NCBI GenBank assembly: GCA_035196065.1
Contig: CP136575.1
Location: 959,001 to 1,023,000, forward strand
Length of the DNA: 64,000 nucleotides
Direction of reading: 5' to 3'
DNA from: Sphingobium sp.
Lineage (GTDB): Bacteria > Pseudomonadota > Alphaproteobacteria > Sphingomonadales > Sphingomonadaceae
Under the pieces are notes generated by a model. It worked only from the letters and a program-made list of their open reading frames with translations, had not been told where the DNA came from and did no database searches. The translations under genes were made by a program, and so were the position numbers. Of this stretch, positions 33,861-42,923 are shown piece after piece (the stretch's first letter is position 1; each line of letters opens with the position of its first letter).

Positions 33861-35219
33861 CTATTGTTCGCGGAAGGCGCGGTTGAAGCTGTCGACCATC
33901 GGCTGGAAAAGATAGCGCAGCAGCGAATTTGAACCGAGGTCGATAAAGACTTCGGCAGGCATTCCCGAAACTAGGTGGATATCCGGAAGTTCTTTCAACT
34001 CACTCGGTTCAATCTCTACCTTGACCTTGTAATAGAGCTGGTTGTTGGTCTCGTCGAAGGTCGCATCGGGGCTGACCTCGCGGACAACAGCACTTAGCCC
34101 GCGCAGTACGCGCGCCTTATAGGGCGTCAGTTTTACCTCGGCCTTCAGTCCGGGGCGGACTACATCTATATCCTCTGCGGCCAAGCGCGCTGCGATTACG
34201 ATTTTCTCGTTCGACGGCACGATATCCAGAACCGGTTGTCCTTGCCCAATGACCCCGCCGGTGGTGATCAGGCGCAGATTAGCCACCCTGCCGCTGACCG
34301 GCGCGACAATCCTTGCGCGACTGCGAATATCTTCGCTGATCTTCAGTTTCTCGCGTGCCTCGGCGATCTGCATCTGCACGTCGCGCTGCTGGGTAGCGGC
34401 TTCCGTCGCCATCTGACCGCGTAAGAAGGTCATTTGCGCTTGCGTTTCATCGATGGTCTTGCCGATCCGGTCGAGATTATTCGAGAACTGTCCCTCTTGC
34501 CCGGCCGCCGCGGCGCGCTGGCGTTGCAATGTTAACAGCCGGGATTTGCGCTCAAGGCCTTCATCGACCAGCATGCCGACTGCCATTTCCTCATCCTCCA
34601 GCAGGCGTTTCTGATCGCCAAGCGCGGTGAGTTGGGCATTGGAGCTGCCTATCTCGGCGCGTGATTGGCCCAGTCGCTGACTCAGTACCTGGGTTTGTTG
34701 ATAAAGGCTGCGTCGGCGTGCGTTGAACAAAGCATTTGATGCGGCGATTACCGATTTGACTTCGGGGTCGTCCGCCAGTGCAAGCAGCTCGGTCGGATAG
34801 CGTATGGTTGAAAGCCCCTGCCGTTCCGCAGTCAGTCGGGCATCCTGGGCCAGAAGGCCGTACAGTGCGCTGCGCACGGCATCATCGCGGGCCTCGGTCT
34901 GGGTTGTGTCAAGTTCGACGAGCAGTTGCCCCGCCTTGACCATCTGGCCTTCCTTGACCAGAAAACGGCGAACGATCCCGCCTTCAAGATGCTGCACAGT
35001 GCGCCGTCCACCGCCGGCCGCTTCCAATATGCCCGATGCTATCGCAGCGCTGTTCAGCGGCGCGGCCCAGCTCCAGAATGTAAACAAGGCGATAAAGGCA
35101 CCGATAGCCAGGAAGGCAAATTTCAGTTGGCCTCCAATCCGTGGGGCGGCTGCGGGTGTCACTGAGCCATCGGCAAAGGCGGAAAAGTCGCCGCGCTCAA
35201 GACGCATCGGTGCGTTCAT
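33861..35219 (-). CDS. Type I secretion HlyD/PrtE-family adaptor
   Basis: The 452-residue membrane fusion protein has a cytoplasmic N-terminus, one membrane helix (about 32-52), a lipoyl half-motif (GGIVRRFLVKEGQMVKAGQLLVELD, about 78-102), a long coiled coil (about 110-290) and a C-terminal beta domain (ending VFIDLGSNSLLRYLFQPMVDSFNRAFREQ). It pairs with the ABC protein, whose stop overlaps its start by ATGA. With a TolC duct it forms an RTX exporter. Confidence 0.93.
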   Translation of the reverse strand: MNAPMRLERGDFSAFADGSVTPAAAPRIGGQLKFAFLAIGAFIALFTFWSWAAPLNSAAIASGILEAAGGGRRTVQHLEGGIVRRFLVKEGQMVKAGQLLVELDTTQTEARDDAVRSALYGLLAQDARLTAERQGLSTIRYPTELLALADDPEVKSVIAASNALFNARRRSLYQQTQVLSQRLGQSRAEIGSSNAQLTALGDQKRLLEDEEMAVGMLVDEGLERKSRLLTLQRQRAAAAGQEGQFSNNLDRIGKTIDETQAQMTFLRGQMATEAATQQRDVQMQIAEAREKLKISEDIRSRARIVAPVSGRVANLRLITTGGVIGQGQPVLDIVPSNEKIVIAARLAAEDIDVVRPGLKAEVKLTPYKARVLRGLSAVVREVSPDATFDETNNQLYYKVKVEIEPSELKELPDIHLVSGMPAEVFIDLGSNSLLRYLFQPMVDSFNRAFREQ

Positions 35220-37021
35220 TGTCCCATGCCCTCCTTGTTGAACATGACGGGGCGCTGGTTGGCCGCTCCTGTGTTTGCAGTGGCGGCCTTGCTGCGCTGG
35301 CCATTGGGCGGCAATTTGCGGCCGGCCATATTGTCGATCACTTCGCGCGCCTCGCCGAATTTCACCAAGCGGCCATCCATCAGCATGGCAATCCTGTCCG
35401 CAAGTTGCAGGAGGTTCGCCCGGTGCGAAACGATGACCGTCGTCACCTTCATCGCCTTCAGCCGCTGGATGGTAAGGGCAAGGGCGGCATCGCCGCGCGC
35501 ATCAAGGCTTGAGTTAGGCTCATCAAGAACCACCAGTCGCGGCGTTCCGAAAAGCGCGCGTGCAAGGCCGATGCGCTGCCTTTGTCCGCCCGATAACTGA
35601 AATCCGCCATCGGTCAGCATGCAATCATAGCCGCCTTCCAGTTGCAGGATCATTTCGTGACAATCGGCCAGTTTTGCGGCCGCAATCACATCTGCATCGC
35701 TCGCATCGACGCGAAAGCGCGCGATATTCTGGCGTACAGTGCCGGGTAACAACTCGATATCCTGCGGCAAATAGCCGACATGCTGCCCGAAATCGCTGCG
35801 CATCCATTCGAACGTGTCAGCCCCGTCGAGCCTGACATGTCCCGAATTGGGTTTGAGCACGCCAACCAGCATCCGCGAAAGTGTTGTCTTTCCAGAAGCC
35901 GACGGTCCGACAATAGCCAAGGTCGTGCCGGCATCCACGGCGAAGGTGACGGCCTTGAGGATCGCGCCCTTAACGCCAGGAACCATATAGGTCAGCGCTT
36001 CGACCGAAAGCTGTCCCGCAGGTTGCGGCAGCGACATTTCGGATGCACGGGGCAGGGGCAGATCGAAAAATTGCAGCAGGCGCTGAAAACTTTGCCGCGC
36101 GATGACAAACTGTTTCCAATAACTCATTGACGCTTCAATCGGAGCGAGCAGGCGTGCGGCGATGATCGAACCGGCGATCATCGCGCCGCCGGTCAGTTGA
36201 TGGTCCAGCACGAGCAGTGTGCCATAGCCGAGCAGTGCAACCTGCACCGCGTTGCGGACGAATTTGGTTATGGCAACGACATTGGCCGAGAAATTCTGTG
36301 ACTTGTCGGTGGCTTCACTCTCGCTGAAAAAGCGTTGCGCCCAATGGCCCACCGTTTGCTTGGCCATCCCCATCGCGTCGATGACTTCGCTATTGCGGAC
36401 CAGACATTCGGCATATTGCATGTTGCGCGCCGATTGGATCTGTGCGTCCTGTATATCGGCGCGTGTAGCCCGTTCATTATACCAAGTCAGGCCGAACAGG
36501 ATTAGCGCGCCAACGCCGGAGATGATTCCGAACGCGGGATGGAGCAGGAATACGACGATAAGGTATAGCGGCACCCAGAGCATATCGACGACGCTAAAAA
36601 GCGTCGGCGAAGCGAGAAAGCTCTTCACCTGCGAAAGTTCGCGTAAGGCCTCCAGCCGGGCATTGGGCGATGCAACTTTCTGTTCGAGTGATCGGATCAG
36701 CAGTTCGGGGCCGATCTTCTGTGCAAGCCATGTTCCGAGGCGGTTGGCGACATTCTGTCGCACCGCTTCGAGTACACCTGCCAGAAGAATGGCCATCCCG
36801 ATCGCAAGCGTCAGGAACATCAGCGTATCCTGGCTTCGGCTCGACATTACCCGGTCGAACAATTGCATCATGTAGAGCGACATAGCGAGTGCCGCGAGAT
36901 TGCTGATCATCGAGAAAAAGACGAGCAGAAGCGCGACTTTCTTATGGGGTCTTAGGCTTTCCTTCAACAGGTTGGTCTTGCCTGCTACCTGAGGGGAAGC
37001 GCGATTGAGCACAGCGGCCAT
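35216..37021 (-). CDS. Type I secretion ABC transporter, PrtD-type
   Basis: A 601-residue fused permease/ATPase: six membrane helices (about 30-320) and a C-terminal ATPase with Walker A GPSASGKTTL (about 365-374), signature LSGGQRQRIGLARAL and Walker B LVVLDEP. It lacks a C39 domain, as in PrtD/AprD exporters of RTX proteases and lipases. I use the ATG at 37021, preceded by AGGAGA located in the end of the luxR gene; the upstream extension in the same frame is not needed. Likely partner substrate is the 729-residue RTX protein. Confidence 0.93.
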   Translation of the reverse strand: MAAVLNRASPQVAGKTNLLKESLRPHKKVALLLVFFSMISNLAALAMSLYMMQLFDRVMSSRSQDTLMFLTLAIGMAILLAGVLEAVRQNVANRLGTWLAQKIGPELLIRSLEQKVASPNARLEALRELSQVKSFLASPTLFSVVDMLWVPLYLIVVFLLHPAFGIISGVGALILFGLTWYNERATRADIQDAQIQSARNMQYAECLVRNSEVIDAMGMAKQTVGHWAQRFFSESEATDKSQNFSANVVAITKFVRNAVQVALLGYGTLLVLDHQLTGGAMIAGSIIAARLLAPIEASMSYWKQFVIARQSFQRLLQFFDLPLPRASEMSLPQPAGQLSVEALTYMVPGVKGAILKAVTFAVDAGTTLAIVGPSASGKTTLSRMLVGVLKPNSGHVRLDGADTFEWMRSDFGQHVGYLPQDIELLPGTVRQNIARFRVDASDADVIAAAKLADCHEMILQLEGGYDCMLTDGGFQLSGGQRQRIGLARALFGTPRLVVLDEPNSSLDARGDAALALTIQRLKAMKVTTVIVSHRANLLQLADRIAMLMDGRLVKFGEAREVIDNMAGRKLPPNGQRSKAATANTGAANQRPVMFNKEGMGQ

Positions 37022-37025
37022 GGCA

Positions 37026-38234
37026 TCACTCTCCTGTCGTCGGCTCGGTCGTGCCGTGCAGCGGCAGAACCAGACCGGAAATGAGCCCGGCAAGCTCCAT
37101 CTGCCGGTGTACCCCAAGCTTTGCGCGGACGCGTTTGAGGTAGGTTCGCGCGGTTTCTTCCGACAGGCCGCAATCAGTTGCGGCGTCGCAGAGGCTGCTT
37201 GCCTTTAGGAAATGGCCCAGAAAGCGCTGTTCCGATGGCAGAAGCCCTAATGCTTCGAGCAATTGTGATGGCGCATCCATCCGTCCGGGCGCGAGAATGA
37301 AGAGCAGCGCGCAGCGGGCCGCCGCCGCGCCTGATCGGGAGGTGGCCGAGAGCACATAGGCAAGCCGCCATTCGCCATTACCATCGTCGAGACGATAGAC
37401 ATTCTCGATCGGTGCGTCGGGTTCGGCGGCAGCCGCGTTCCGGATGCTGTCCCGCAGCTTGCGCGCCTGTTTCGGGTTGGTGCAGCTGATCGATCCGTCT
37501 GCTGACCGGATCAGCCATTTGCGCTCCTGAAGCGAGGCTCTGGCGGCGCTATTCATGAAGATCGGCTGACTTTCTGCGGAGAGCATCATCATCGACAGCG
37601 ATACACGGTCAAACATTGCTTCCAGTCTGTTTGAGCGGAGTGCTTGTTCGGCAAGTTGTGCGCCGCGTGCGGCGGAATCGGCCAGCAGGGGCAGGATCAG
37701 CTGCAGCGATGCAAGCTCGTTTGCGTTAAAGCGGTCGAGCCCATATTTGCGCAAATATATTGCCTGAACGCAGGTCGCGTTGTGCCGTTGCTGCGCCGCG
37801 ACACCATGTTCATATCCGGCAAGCAGGGCGGAAACAGGCCCTGCATCATGCCGCGCCGGATCATTGCGCCATCTGCAATCTTCGTTCTGGAACGGAACTG
37901 CAGTTCGATCACCCATGCGCGACCAGAGTTTTTCAGAAAAATGCAATAACTGCCTTGTGACCCCAGGGTCATTTCGAACCGGGTCAAAACCAATCAGAAA
38001 GGCGTGCCGTTTAGGTGGCGACCCGGCAAGCACGACAGACAGTATTGCCGCAGCCACATTGTGCTGGGCGAGAAATTCGTGCCAGACCTTTCGGGTTGCA
38101 GACGGAACGTCAAGCGCGCTTTCCGATGCAAATGCGGCCGGGCAGCTCTGATCGCCGCTATCATCGATAGGGTAGGAGAAGAAACTCCTCGACTCTGCAT
38201 TTTCTTGTGTCGCGTAGTCCATGTTGATCGACAT
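37026..38234 (-). CDS. LuxR-family transcriptional regulator heading T1SS operon
   Basis: The 402-residue protein has a C-terminal GerE/LuxR HTH (about residues 330-390, LGLLPSEQRFLGHFLKASSLCDAATDCGLSEETARTYLKRVRAKLGV) and a long N-terminal region with a PAS-like part (about 200-300). It is the first gene of the leftward secretion operon (4-base gap to the ABC gene) and is divergent from the TolC gene. It is a candidate for binding the bipartite element at 38483-38517 and its copy at 42801-42835. The signal sensed is unknown. Confidence 0.85.
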   Translation of the reverse strand: MSINMDYATQENAESRSFFSYPIDDSGDQSCPAAFASESALDVPSATRKVWHEFLAQHNVAAAILSVVLAGSPPKRHAFLIGFDPVRNDPGVTRQLLHFSEKLWSRMGDRTAVPFQNEDCRWRNDPARHDAGPVSALLAGYEHGVAAQQRHNATCVQAIYLRKYGLDRFNANELASLQLILPLLADSAARGAQLAEQALRSNRLEAMFDRVSLSMMMLSAESQPIFMNSAARASLQERKWLIRSADGSISCTNPKQARKLRDSIRNAAAAEPDAPIENVYRLDDGNGEWRLAYVLSATSRSGAAAARCALLFILAPGRMDAPSQLLEALGLLPSEQRFLGHFLKASSLCDAATDCGLSEETARTYLKRVRAKLGVHRQMELAGLISGLVLPLHGTTEPTTGE

Positions 38235-38603
38235 CTTGGCCCCCAGGGAAACCGAATATAGAAGAATTTAAATCTCTATATATTCAGGAAAAACTCGCGA
38301 CCATTCATGTCATAAGAATCGTCTTGAAGTAGGGTTCAAAACGAGTCTCTTTCAAGGCTCATTTATTTTTATTAAAGCATCGAAGGTATTGTAGAATTAA
38401 TACGGAGTAACTCTACATTTGCGTTCAAGTTCCAATGGATTCGAACGAGCTATTGTTCTATTTCGATTCGGCTTCGAGAGTCTATTATCCCCTTGGACAT
38501 ATCCGTTAGGGTAATGTTAACTCTCAAGCGCAGGCTGTATTCGTAAAAGAAAAAGACGGGCTCCCTCCCGCGCCCTTTGGTTGCGCAGACAGGAGTGTCA
38601 AAA
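38235..38603. other. AT-rich divergent intergenic region
   Basis: A 369-base spacer between the luxR regulator and the TolC gene. The first 200 bases are AT-rich with a TATATATT-like stretch near 38273-38281. The region contains the bipartite element listed separately. No small gene with a ribosome site is seen. Confidence 0.5.
38483..38517 (+). promoter_or_regulatory. Bipartite regulatory element, copy A
   Basis: TATTATCCCC-TT at 38483-38494 and CCGTTAGGGTAATGT at 38503-38517. It aligns without gaps to the element at 42801-42835 (TATTAYCCCCTT, then CC-N2-TAGGGKAATGT at fixed distance). The right half is an imperfect dyad (TATCC-GTTA-GGGTA). It lies 86 bases before the TolC start codon. Confidence 0.7.
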
Positions 38604-40169
38604 GTGCAGAGAAAATTGCAGTTATTTGAAGGCGTATCGCTCCTTGCCGCCATTTGTGCCGGCTCGGCTATCGCAGTTGCGCCTGCATGGGGCCAAACAC
38701 CGGGCAGCGTCACTGCGCCGCACGGGACGATGGAATCGCTTGCGCGCCATGTCGTTGCAACCCATCCCGAAATCGAGGCCCAGCGCCAGCAGATCCGGAT
38801 CACCAAGGCGCGGCAGCAGGCAGCAGAGGCCGGCTATTTGCCGACAATTGCAGCCAATGGTATCGTGCAAAAGCGCGAGATTGACGTGAAAGGCGGTGGC
38901 AAGGGCGATGCCAGTTTCGTCGCCGGCCAAGCATCGGTCGAGGCGCGCGTGCGCTTTTACGATGGCGATCGCACCTATAACGCTGTTCAGGCGGCAAAGG
39001 CCGAAGTCGAATCAGCGCAGGCTGTACTTGAAGCGACCACGTCTGACATATTGCTTGAACTTCTGTCTTCCGCCGCGGATGTGCAACTTGATCGGAAGGT
39101 ACGCCAGTTTTCGGAAATGCAGAGCGAGGCGATCGCAGAGCAACTGCGGTCGGTAGGGCGCAGGCTTGAATTTGGCGAGTCGACCCGCACCGACGAAAAT
39201 CTGGCCAAGGCCCGATTGGCATCGGCGCAGGCAGGGATATTGGCGGCAACCGAACAATTAAACGTCAACGGATATCGCTTTCGGGCCGTGAGCGGCCAAT
39301 CTGCCACCGCCGTTCCGCCGCTGCCCACGCTGGCGAATGTGCCGGCGTCATTGGCAGCGGCGCAAGCGATAGCGCTTGAAAACAGCCCGCGACTGCGCGC
39401 TGCGCGGTTCAATGTCGAAGCGGCGAGCAAAGGCGTCAATCTTGCAGCGGGCGCGCTCTTGCCGCAAGTTGATGCGGTTGGCGGATATGAATATCTGACT
39501 GGCGGCGTTGCCAACCTTTTTACTGGAAAGTTGCCCGATGACCGGTCCGCGCTCTATGGCGGGATCGAAGTGCGCGTCCCGATATTCCAGCCGCGCGACT
39601 TTGCCGAAATCCGCCGGTCACGTGCAATCCGGGATCAGCGTCTTGCACAAACCGGTGTTGGATTGCGGACAATAAACGAGGAGGTCTCCTCGAGCTGGAC
39701 GCGCTGGCAATCGGCGAAAAGCACGATCGAGGCTGCCGAACAGGCTGTCACTGCCATCGAAAAGGCGGCGGAGGGCATTCGTAAGGAATCGATCGAGGGC
39801 AACCGCACACTGTCCGACGTGCTTGATGCGCAAAATGAATTGCTGGCTGCGCGGATCACGCTTGAGCGCTCAATACGAAATGAATTTGCCGCACGTGCCG
39901 GCCTGCTCGCGGCGATGGGCAGTTTGACAGTCGACGCGATCCGTCCTGGTGGCATGGGCATCAACAACGGTGCAAACAGCCCCGGCAGGTCGGTGCTGGG
40001 CGCATTGCCTGCTATTGCTTCCCCGCAAGCTGAAGCCGTTCAGGGTGATGCGCGTCCGGGCGTATCTGCGTTGGGCGCAAGGCGACCGACGCCGGTTGCC
40101 ATTGCCCTTCCACAAACGCCGAATGCGGTTGTCGACACGCGGCCGCCGACCTCCCGTCTCGGGCGTTAG
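38604..40169 (+). CDS. TolC-family outer membrane protein of RTX export
   Basis: The 521-residue protein has a signal peptide (about 35 residues, ending AWG) and the OEP repeats of TolC-type ducts (about 50-240 and 255-450, with VSSSWTRWQSAKSTIEAAEQAV and GNRTLSDVLDAQNELLAARITLE). A Pro/Ala-rich tail (about 455-521) is extra. I use GTG at 38604, eight bases after AGGAG. It is divergent from the PrtD/PrtE-type genes and lies upstream of the RTX gene, so it probably completes that exporter. Confidence 0.9.
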   Translation: MQRKLQLFEGVSLLAAICAGSAIAVAPAWGQTPGSVTAPHGTMESLARHVVATHPEIEAQRQQIRITKARQQAAEAGYLPTIAANGIVQKREIDVKGGGKGDASFVAGQASVEARVRFYDGDRTYNAVQAAKAEVESAQAVLEATTSDILLELLSSAADVQLDRKVRQFSEMQSEAIAEQLRSVGRRLEFGESTRTDENLAKARLASAQAGILAATEQLNVNGYRFRAVSGQSATAVPPLPTLANVPASLAAAQAIALENSPRLRAARFNVEAASKGVNLAAGALLPQVDAVGGYEYLTGGVANLFTGKLPDDRSALYGGIEVRVPIFQPRDFAEIRRSRAIRDQRLAQTGVGLRTINEEVSSSWTRWQSAKSTIEAAEQAVTAIEKAAEGIRKESIEGNRTLSDVLDAQNELLAARITLERSIRNEFAARAGLLAAMGSLTVDAIRPGGMGINNGANSPGRSVLGALPAIASPQAEAVQGDARPGVSALGARRPTPVAIALPQTPNAVVDTRPPTSRLGR

Positions 40170-40283
40170 AGTATCTGACGGGCAAGTTCTTTTTCGAATT
40201 TAAATATTTATAATTCAGAATGTTATTCGGTAAGTGGCGCTGTGTCACCGTGCCAAATCAGGACATCGATAAAAACTGATTTC

Positions 40284-40306
40284 ATGTCCCCATGCAGGGA
40301 TATTCG
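40284..40306 (+). promoter_or_regulatory. Partial regulatory element, copy B
   Basis: ATGTCCCCAT followed by GCAGGGATATTCG, which matches the right half of copy C (ATGTCCCCATAGGGGAATGTCGG) with a two-base insertion. The left half is missing. It lies 120 bases before the RTX gene start. Confidence 0.5.
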
Positions 40307-40426
40307 GCGACTCGCCTCCGGCATATCCAGACCCCGTGGCTTCGAGCAATCGCGGCCATTGGAGTGTCTTCCGATCGACCCTTTGGCGGCACTTCATGCG
40401 ACCCCAATAATGAAAAGGATAGCGAA

Positions 40427-42616
40427 ATGCCTACTGTAACTCCTTCAAGCGCACCGAATACGCCCAAGGCGGCGGTGTCGCGTGGACAGGTGCTTGGCAC
40501 CAATGCCGTCGACTTTATCGATCTCAATTCGATCACTTCGACCGCAACTCTGCCGTACAATGCGCGCGGCAATGGCGGTGACGATACCGTCTATGGCAAC
40601 AACTTCGACAACGACCTGTACGGCGATGCCGGTAATGACGCCGTGATTGGCCGTTCGGGCAATGACCGCATTGATGGCGGCGTTGGCAATGACACGCTGA
40701 TCGGCGACCAGGCTTCGTTCGTCGTCGTCGGACCGGGCAATGTCGTTTACACCGGCATCGACAATGGCGGAGTTGACGGCAATGATACGCTGCTCGGTGG
40801 TCTCGGCAATGACACAGCCTGGGGCGGTGGCGGCAATGATTTCATTCGCGGCGATGCCGGGAATGATACGTTGAACGGCCAGTCGGGTGACGACCGTATC
40901 GAAGGCGGCACCGGAACCGACACCATTGATGGCGGATCTGGGCAAGACAATCTGTTCGGCGGCGCCGATGCGGATAACATCTCGGGCGGAACCGGTGACG
41001 ATTATATCGACGCAGGCACCAACACGGTCGGAATCGATTTCGTCAATGCTGGCGACGGCAACGACGTTGTATTTGGCGACGGCGGCCCCGGCCGCAATGC
41101 AGATCCCGACTACGCCTATAACCAGAGCGGTTATGATCCGAGCCTCGGTCAGGCGGACAATCTGTTCGGTGGCGACGGCGATGACCAGATGTTCGGCCAG
41201 GGTGGAAATGACTTCCTCGATGGCTGGACTGGCGACGATCTCCTCTGGGGCGATGACGGCAATGACACCCTTTGGGGCTTCACCGGTAATGATGCGATTG
41301 ACGGCGGAGCTGGGAATGACCAGCTGCTCGGCGAAGACGGCGACGACGAACTGAGTGGTGATACCGGCAACGATTTCATCCGCGGTGGTGCTGGCCTCGA
41401 CTTCGTTCAGGGCGGTGCCGACAATGATGATATTGGCGGTGGTGCTGATGACGATACGCTCAACGGCAATGACGGCGACGATCTTGTCAACGGCGACGCC
41501 GGCAATGACACGATCTGGGGCGAAAGCGGCAACGACTTGCTCAACGGCGGCGACGGCGACGATGTCATCCGTGGCAATGGCGATCCCTTCTTCGATCCCT
41601 CGGATCCTTCGACCTTCGACGATGACACGATCAATGGCGGCAACGGCAATGACACGGTCAATGGCGACGAAGGCAATGACGTCATCAATGGCGATGCCGG
41701 TGACGACACGCTTTCGGGCGATGACGGGGACGACCTGATCTCGGGTGGCCTCGGCAATGACAATATCTCTGGCGGCAACGGCAATGATACTGTCAGCGGC
41801 AATGAAGGTAATGATGTCATCAATGGCAATAGCGGCAATGACAATCTGTCCGGCAATGACGGCGACGATTATATCCTTGGCGGCCTTGGCAACGACACGA
41901 TCAACGGCAATGCCGGCAATGATGTGCTTGTTGGCGAATTCGGCAGCGATTCGATGTTCGGCGGTGATGGCAATGACTTCATGTCTGGTGACGGTCAGTT
42001 CGATGGCCTCGGCGTGCCTGGTGGTGGCAACGACTTCATGTCGGGCGGCAACGGCAATGACTTCATGCAAGGTGGCTTTGGCACCGACACGATGAATGGC
42101 GATGCTGGCAATGATACGATGTTCGGCGATACCGGTAACGACACCATGAACGGCGGCGTCGGCGACGATTATATCGAAGGCGAACAGGGCAACGACACCA
42201 TCACCGGAGGTGAAGGCAATGACCATATGTCGGGTGGAACCGGGCGGGACTTCTTCCGCTTTGACTCGACTGACTCATCGCCGGGCTTTGGCGATGACGT
42301 AATCGGTGCTCCCGGATTCCTGGGATCGGGACGCGACTTCAACCTCGCCAACCGCGATACGCTGGTGTTCGATGTTGACGCAGGCTTTGATCCGACAGCC
42401 GACATCACTGTGCTGACCGGCGACTGGGACGGCCAAGGCGATGCCCTTGACGTCTTGGTCTTCACTGCGGCAGGTTCGGTCATCATCGAGGATTTCTGGG
42501 AGGGTGCTTCGGCTCCGATCGAAGCGCTCGCAGCTGCCGGTGCCTATGATTCGGTTGCTGCGATGAACACCTACAGCCAGGGTAACGCCTCGTACGACAT
42601 GATCACGTTCGTCTGA
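40427..42616 (+). CDS. RTX calcium-binding protein, type I secreted
   Basis: A 729-residue protein made mostly of glycine-rich RTX nonapeptides (GGxGNDxxx-type, with many GNDTL, GNDVI and GDDLI variants) from about residue 55 to 600, predicted to fold into calcium-bound parallel beta rolls. The last 130 residues (from GGTGRDFFRFDSTDSS) are a non-repetitive RTX-type C-terminal secretion region with RDTLVFDVDAGFDP. I chose the ATG at 40427 with AAAGGA seven bases before it; the longer frame includes the regulatory element. No catalytic domain is visible, so a surface layer or adhesion role is likely (inference). Confidence 0.92.
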   Translation: MPTVTPSSAPNTPKAAVSRGQVLGTNAVDFIDLNSITSTATLPYNARGNGGDDTVYGNNFDNDLYGDAGNDAVIGRSGNDRIDGGVGNDTLIGDQASFVVVGPGNVVYTGIDNGGVDGNDTLLGGLGNDTAWGGGGNDFIRGDAGNDTLNGQSGDDRIEGGTGTDTIDGGSGQDNLFGGADADNISGGTGDDYIDAGTNTVGIDFVNAGDGNDVVFGDGGPGRNADPDYAYNQSGYDPSLGQADNLFGGDGDDQMFGQGGNDFLDGWTGDDLLWGDDGNDTLWGFTGNDAIDGGAGNDQLLGEDGDDELSGDTGNDFIRGGAGLDFVQGGADNDDIGGGADDDTLNGNDGDDLVNGDAGNDTIWGESGNDLLNGGDGDDVIRGNGDPFFDPSDPSTFDDDTINGGNGNDTVNGDEGNDVINGDAGDDTLSGDDGDDLISGGLGNDNISGGNGNDTVSGNEGNDVINGNSGNDNLSGNDGDDYILGGLGNDTINGNAGNDVLVGEFGSDSMFGGDGNDFMSGDGQFDGLGVPGGGNDFMSGGNGNDFMQGGFGTDTMNGDAGNDTMFGDTGNDTMNGGVGDDYIEGEQGNDTITGGEGNDHMSGGTGRDFFRFDSTDSSPGFGDDVIGAPGFLGSGRDFNLANRDTLVFDVDAGFDPTADITVLTGDWDGQGDALDVLVFTAAGSVIIEDFWEGASAPIEALAAAGAYDSVAAMNTYSQGNASYDMITFV

Positions 42617-42669
42617 GGAAATGCTTCGTACGGGGAAGACATTCCTCGACGGACCTCTGCAAGACTTGG

Positions 42670-42699
42670 GGGAGCGGGCCGCGGCCCGCTCCCTTTTTT
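42670..42699 (+). terminator. Strong rho-independent terminator
   Basis: A perfect palindrome of 24 bases at 42670-42693 (arms GGGAGCGGGCC and GGCCCGCTCCC) followed by six T. It ends the RTX transcript. Confidence 0.93.
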
Positions 42700-42800
42700 A
42701 ATGTCCTCGTCATGCCCGCTTTGCGTTAAGGTCGGGTTACCTTCCGGGTGATCCTTTGACGAATTTGCTAGGCCGCCTCACGCCGCTGGCCGGGCATCGG

Positions 42801-42835
42801 TATTACCCCCTTCAGATGTCCCCATAGGGGAATGT
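42801..42835 (+). promoter_or_regulatory. Bipartite regulatory element, copy C
   Basis: TATTACCCCCTT at 42801-42812 and CCCCATAGGGGAATGT in the right half (42820-42835), with a near-perfect dyad TCCCC-ATA-GGGGA. It lies 88 bases before the next start codon, almost the same distance as copy A before TolC. Confidence 0.7.
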
Positions 42836-42923
42836 CGGCACGTCCCGATTCATATCAGTTTGCAATTCATGCCGACGCGAAAAGATCGGCAGATCCGAAA
42901 ACCGAACGCAAAGCAGAGTAAAA

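Noticed and set aside
40445-42226. 593-codon minus-strand frame opposite the RTX gene
   Set aside because: Its valine/isoleucine/alanine-rich repeats are the mirror of the RTX codon pattern; no ribosome site or domain.
40600-42230. Short tandem DNA repeats resembling a CRISPR array
   Set aside because: Repeats are imperfect, contiguous and in frame with RTX nonapeptides; there are no unique spacers and no cas genes.
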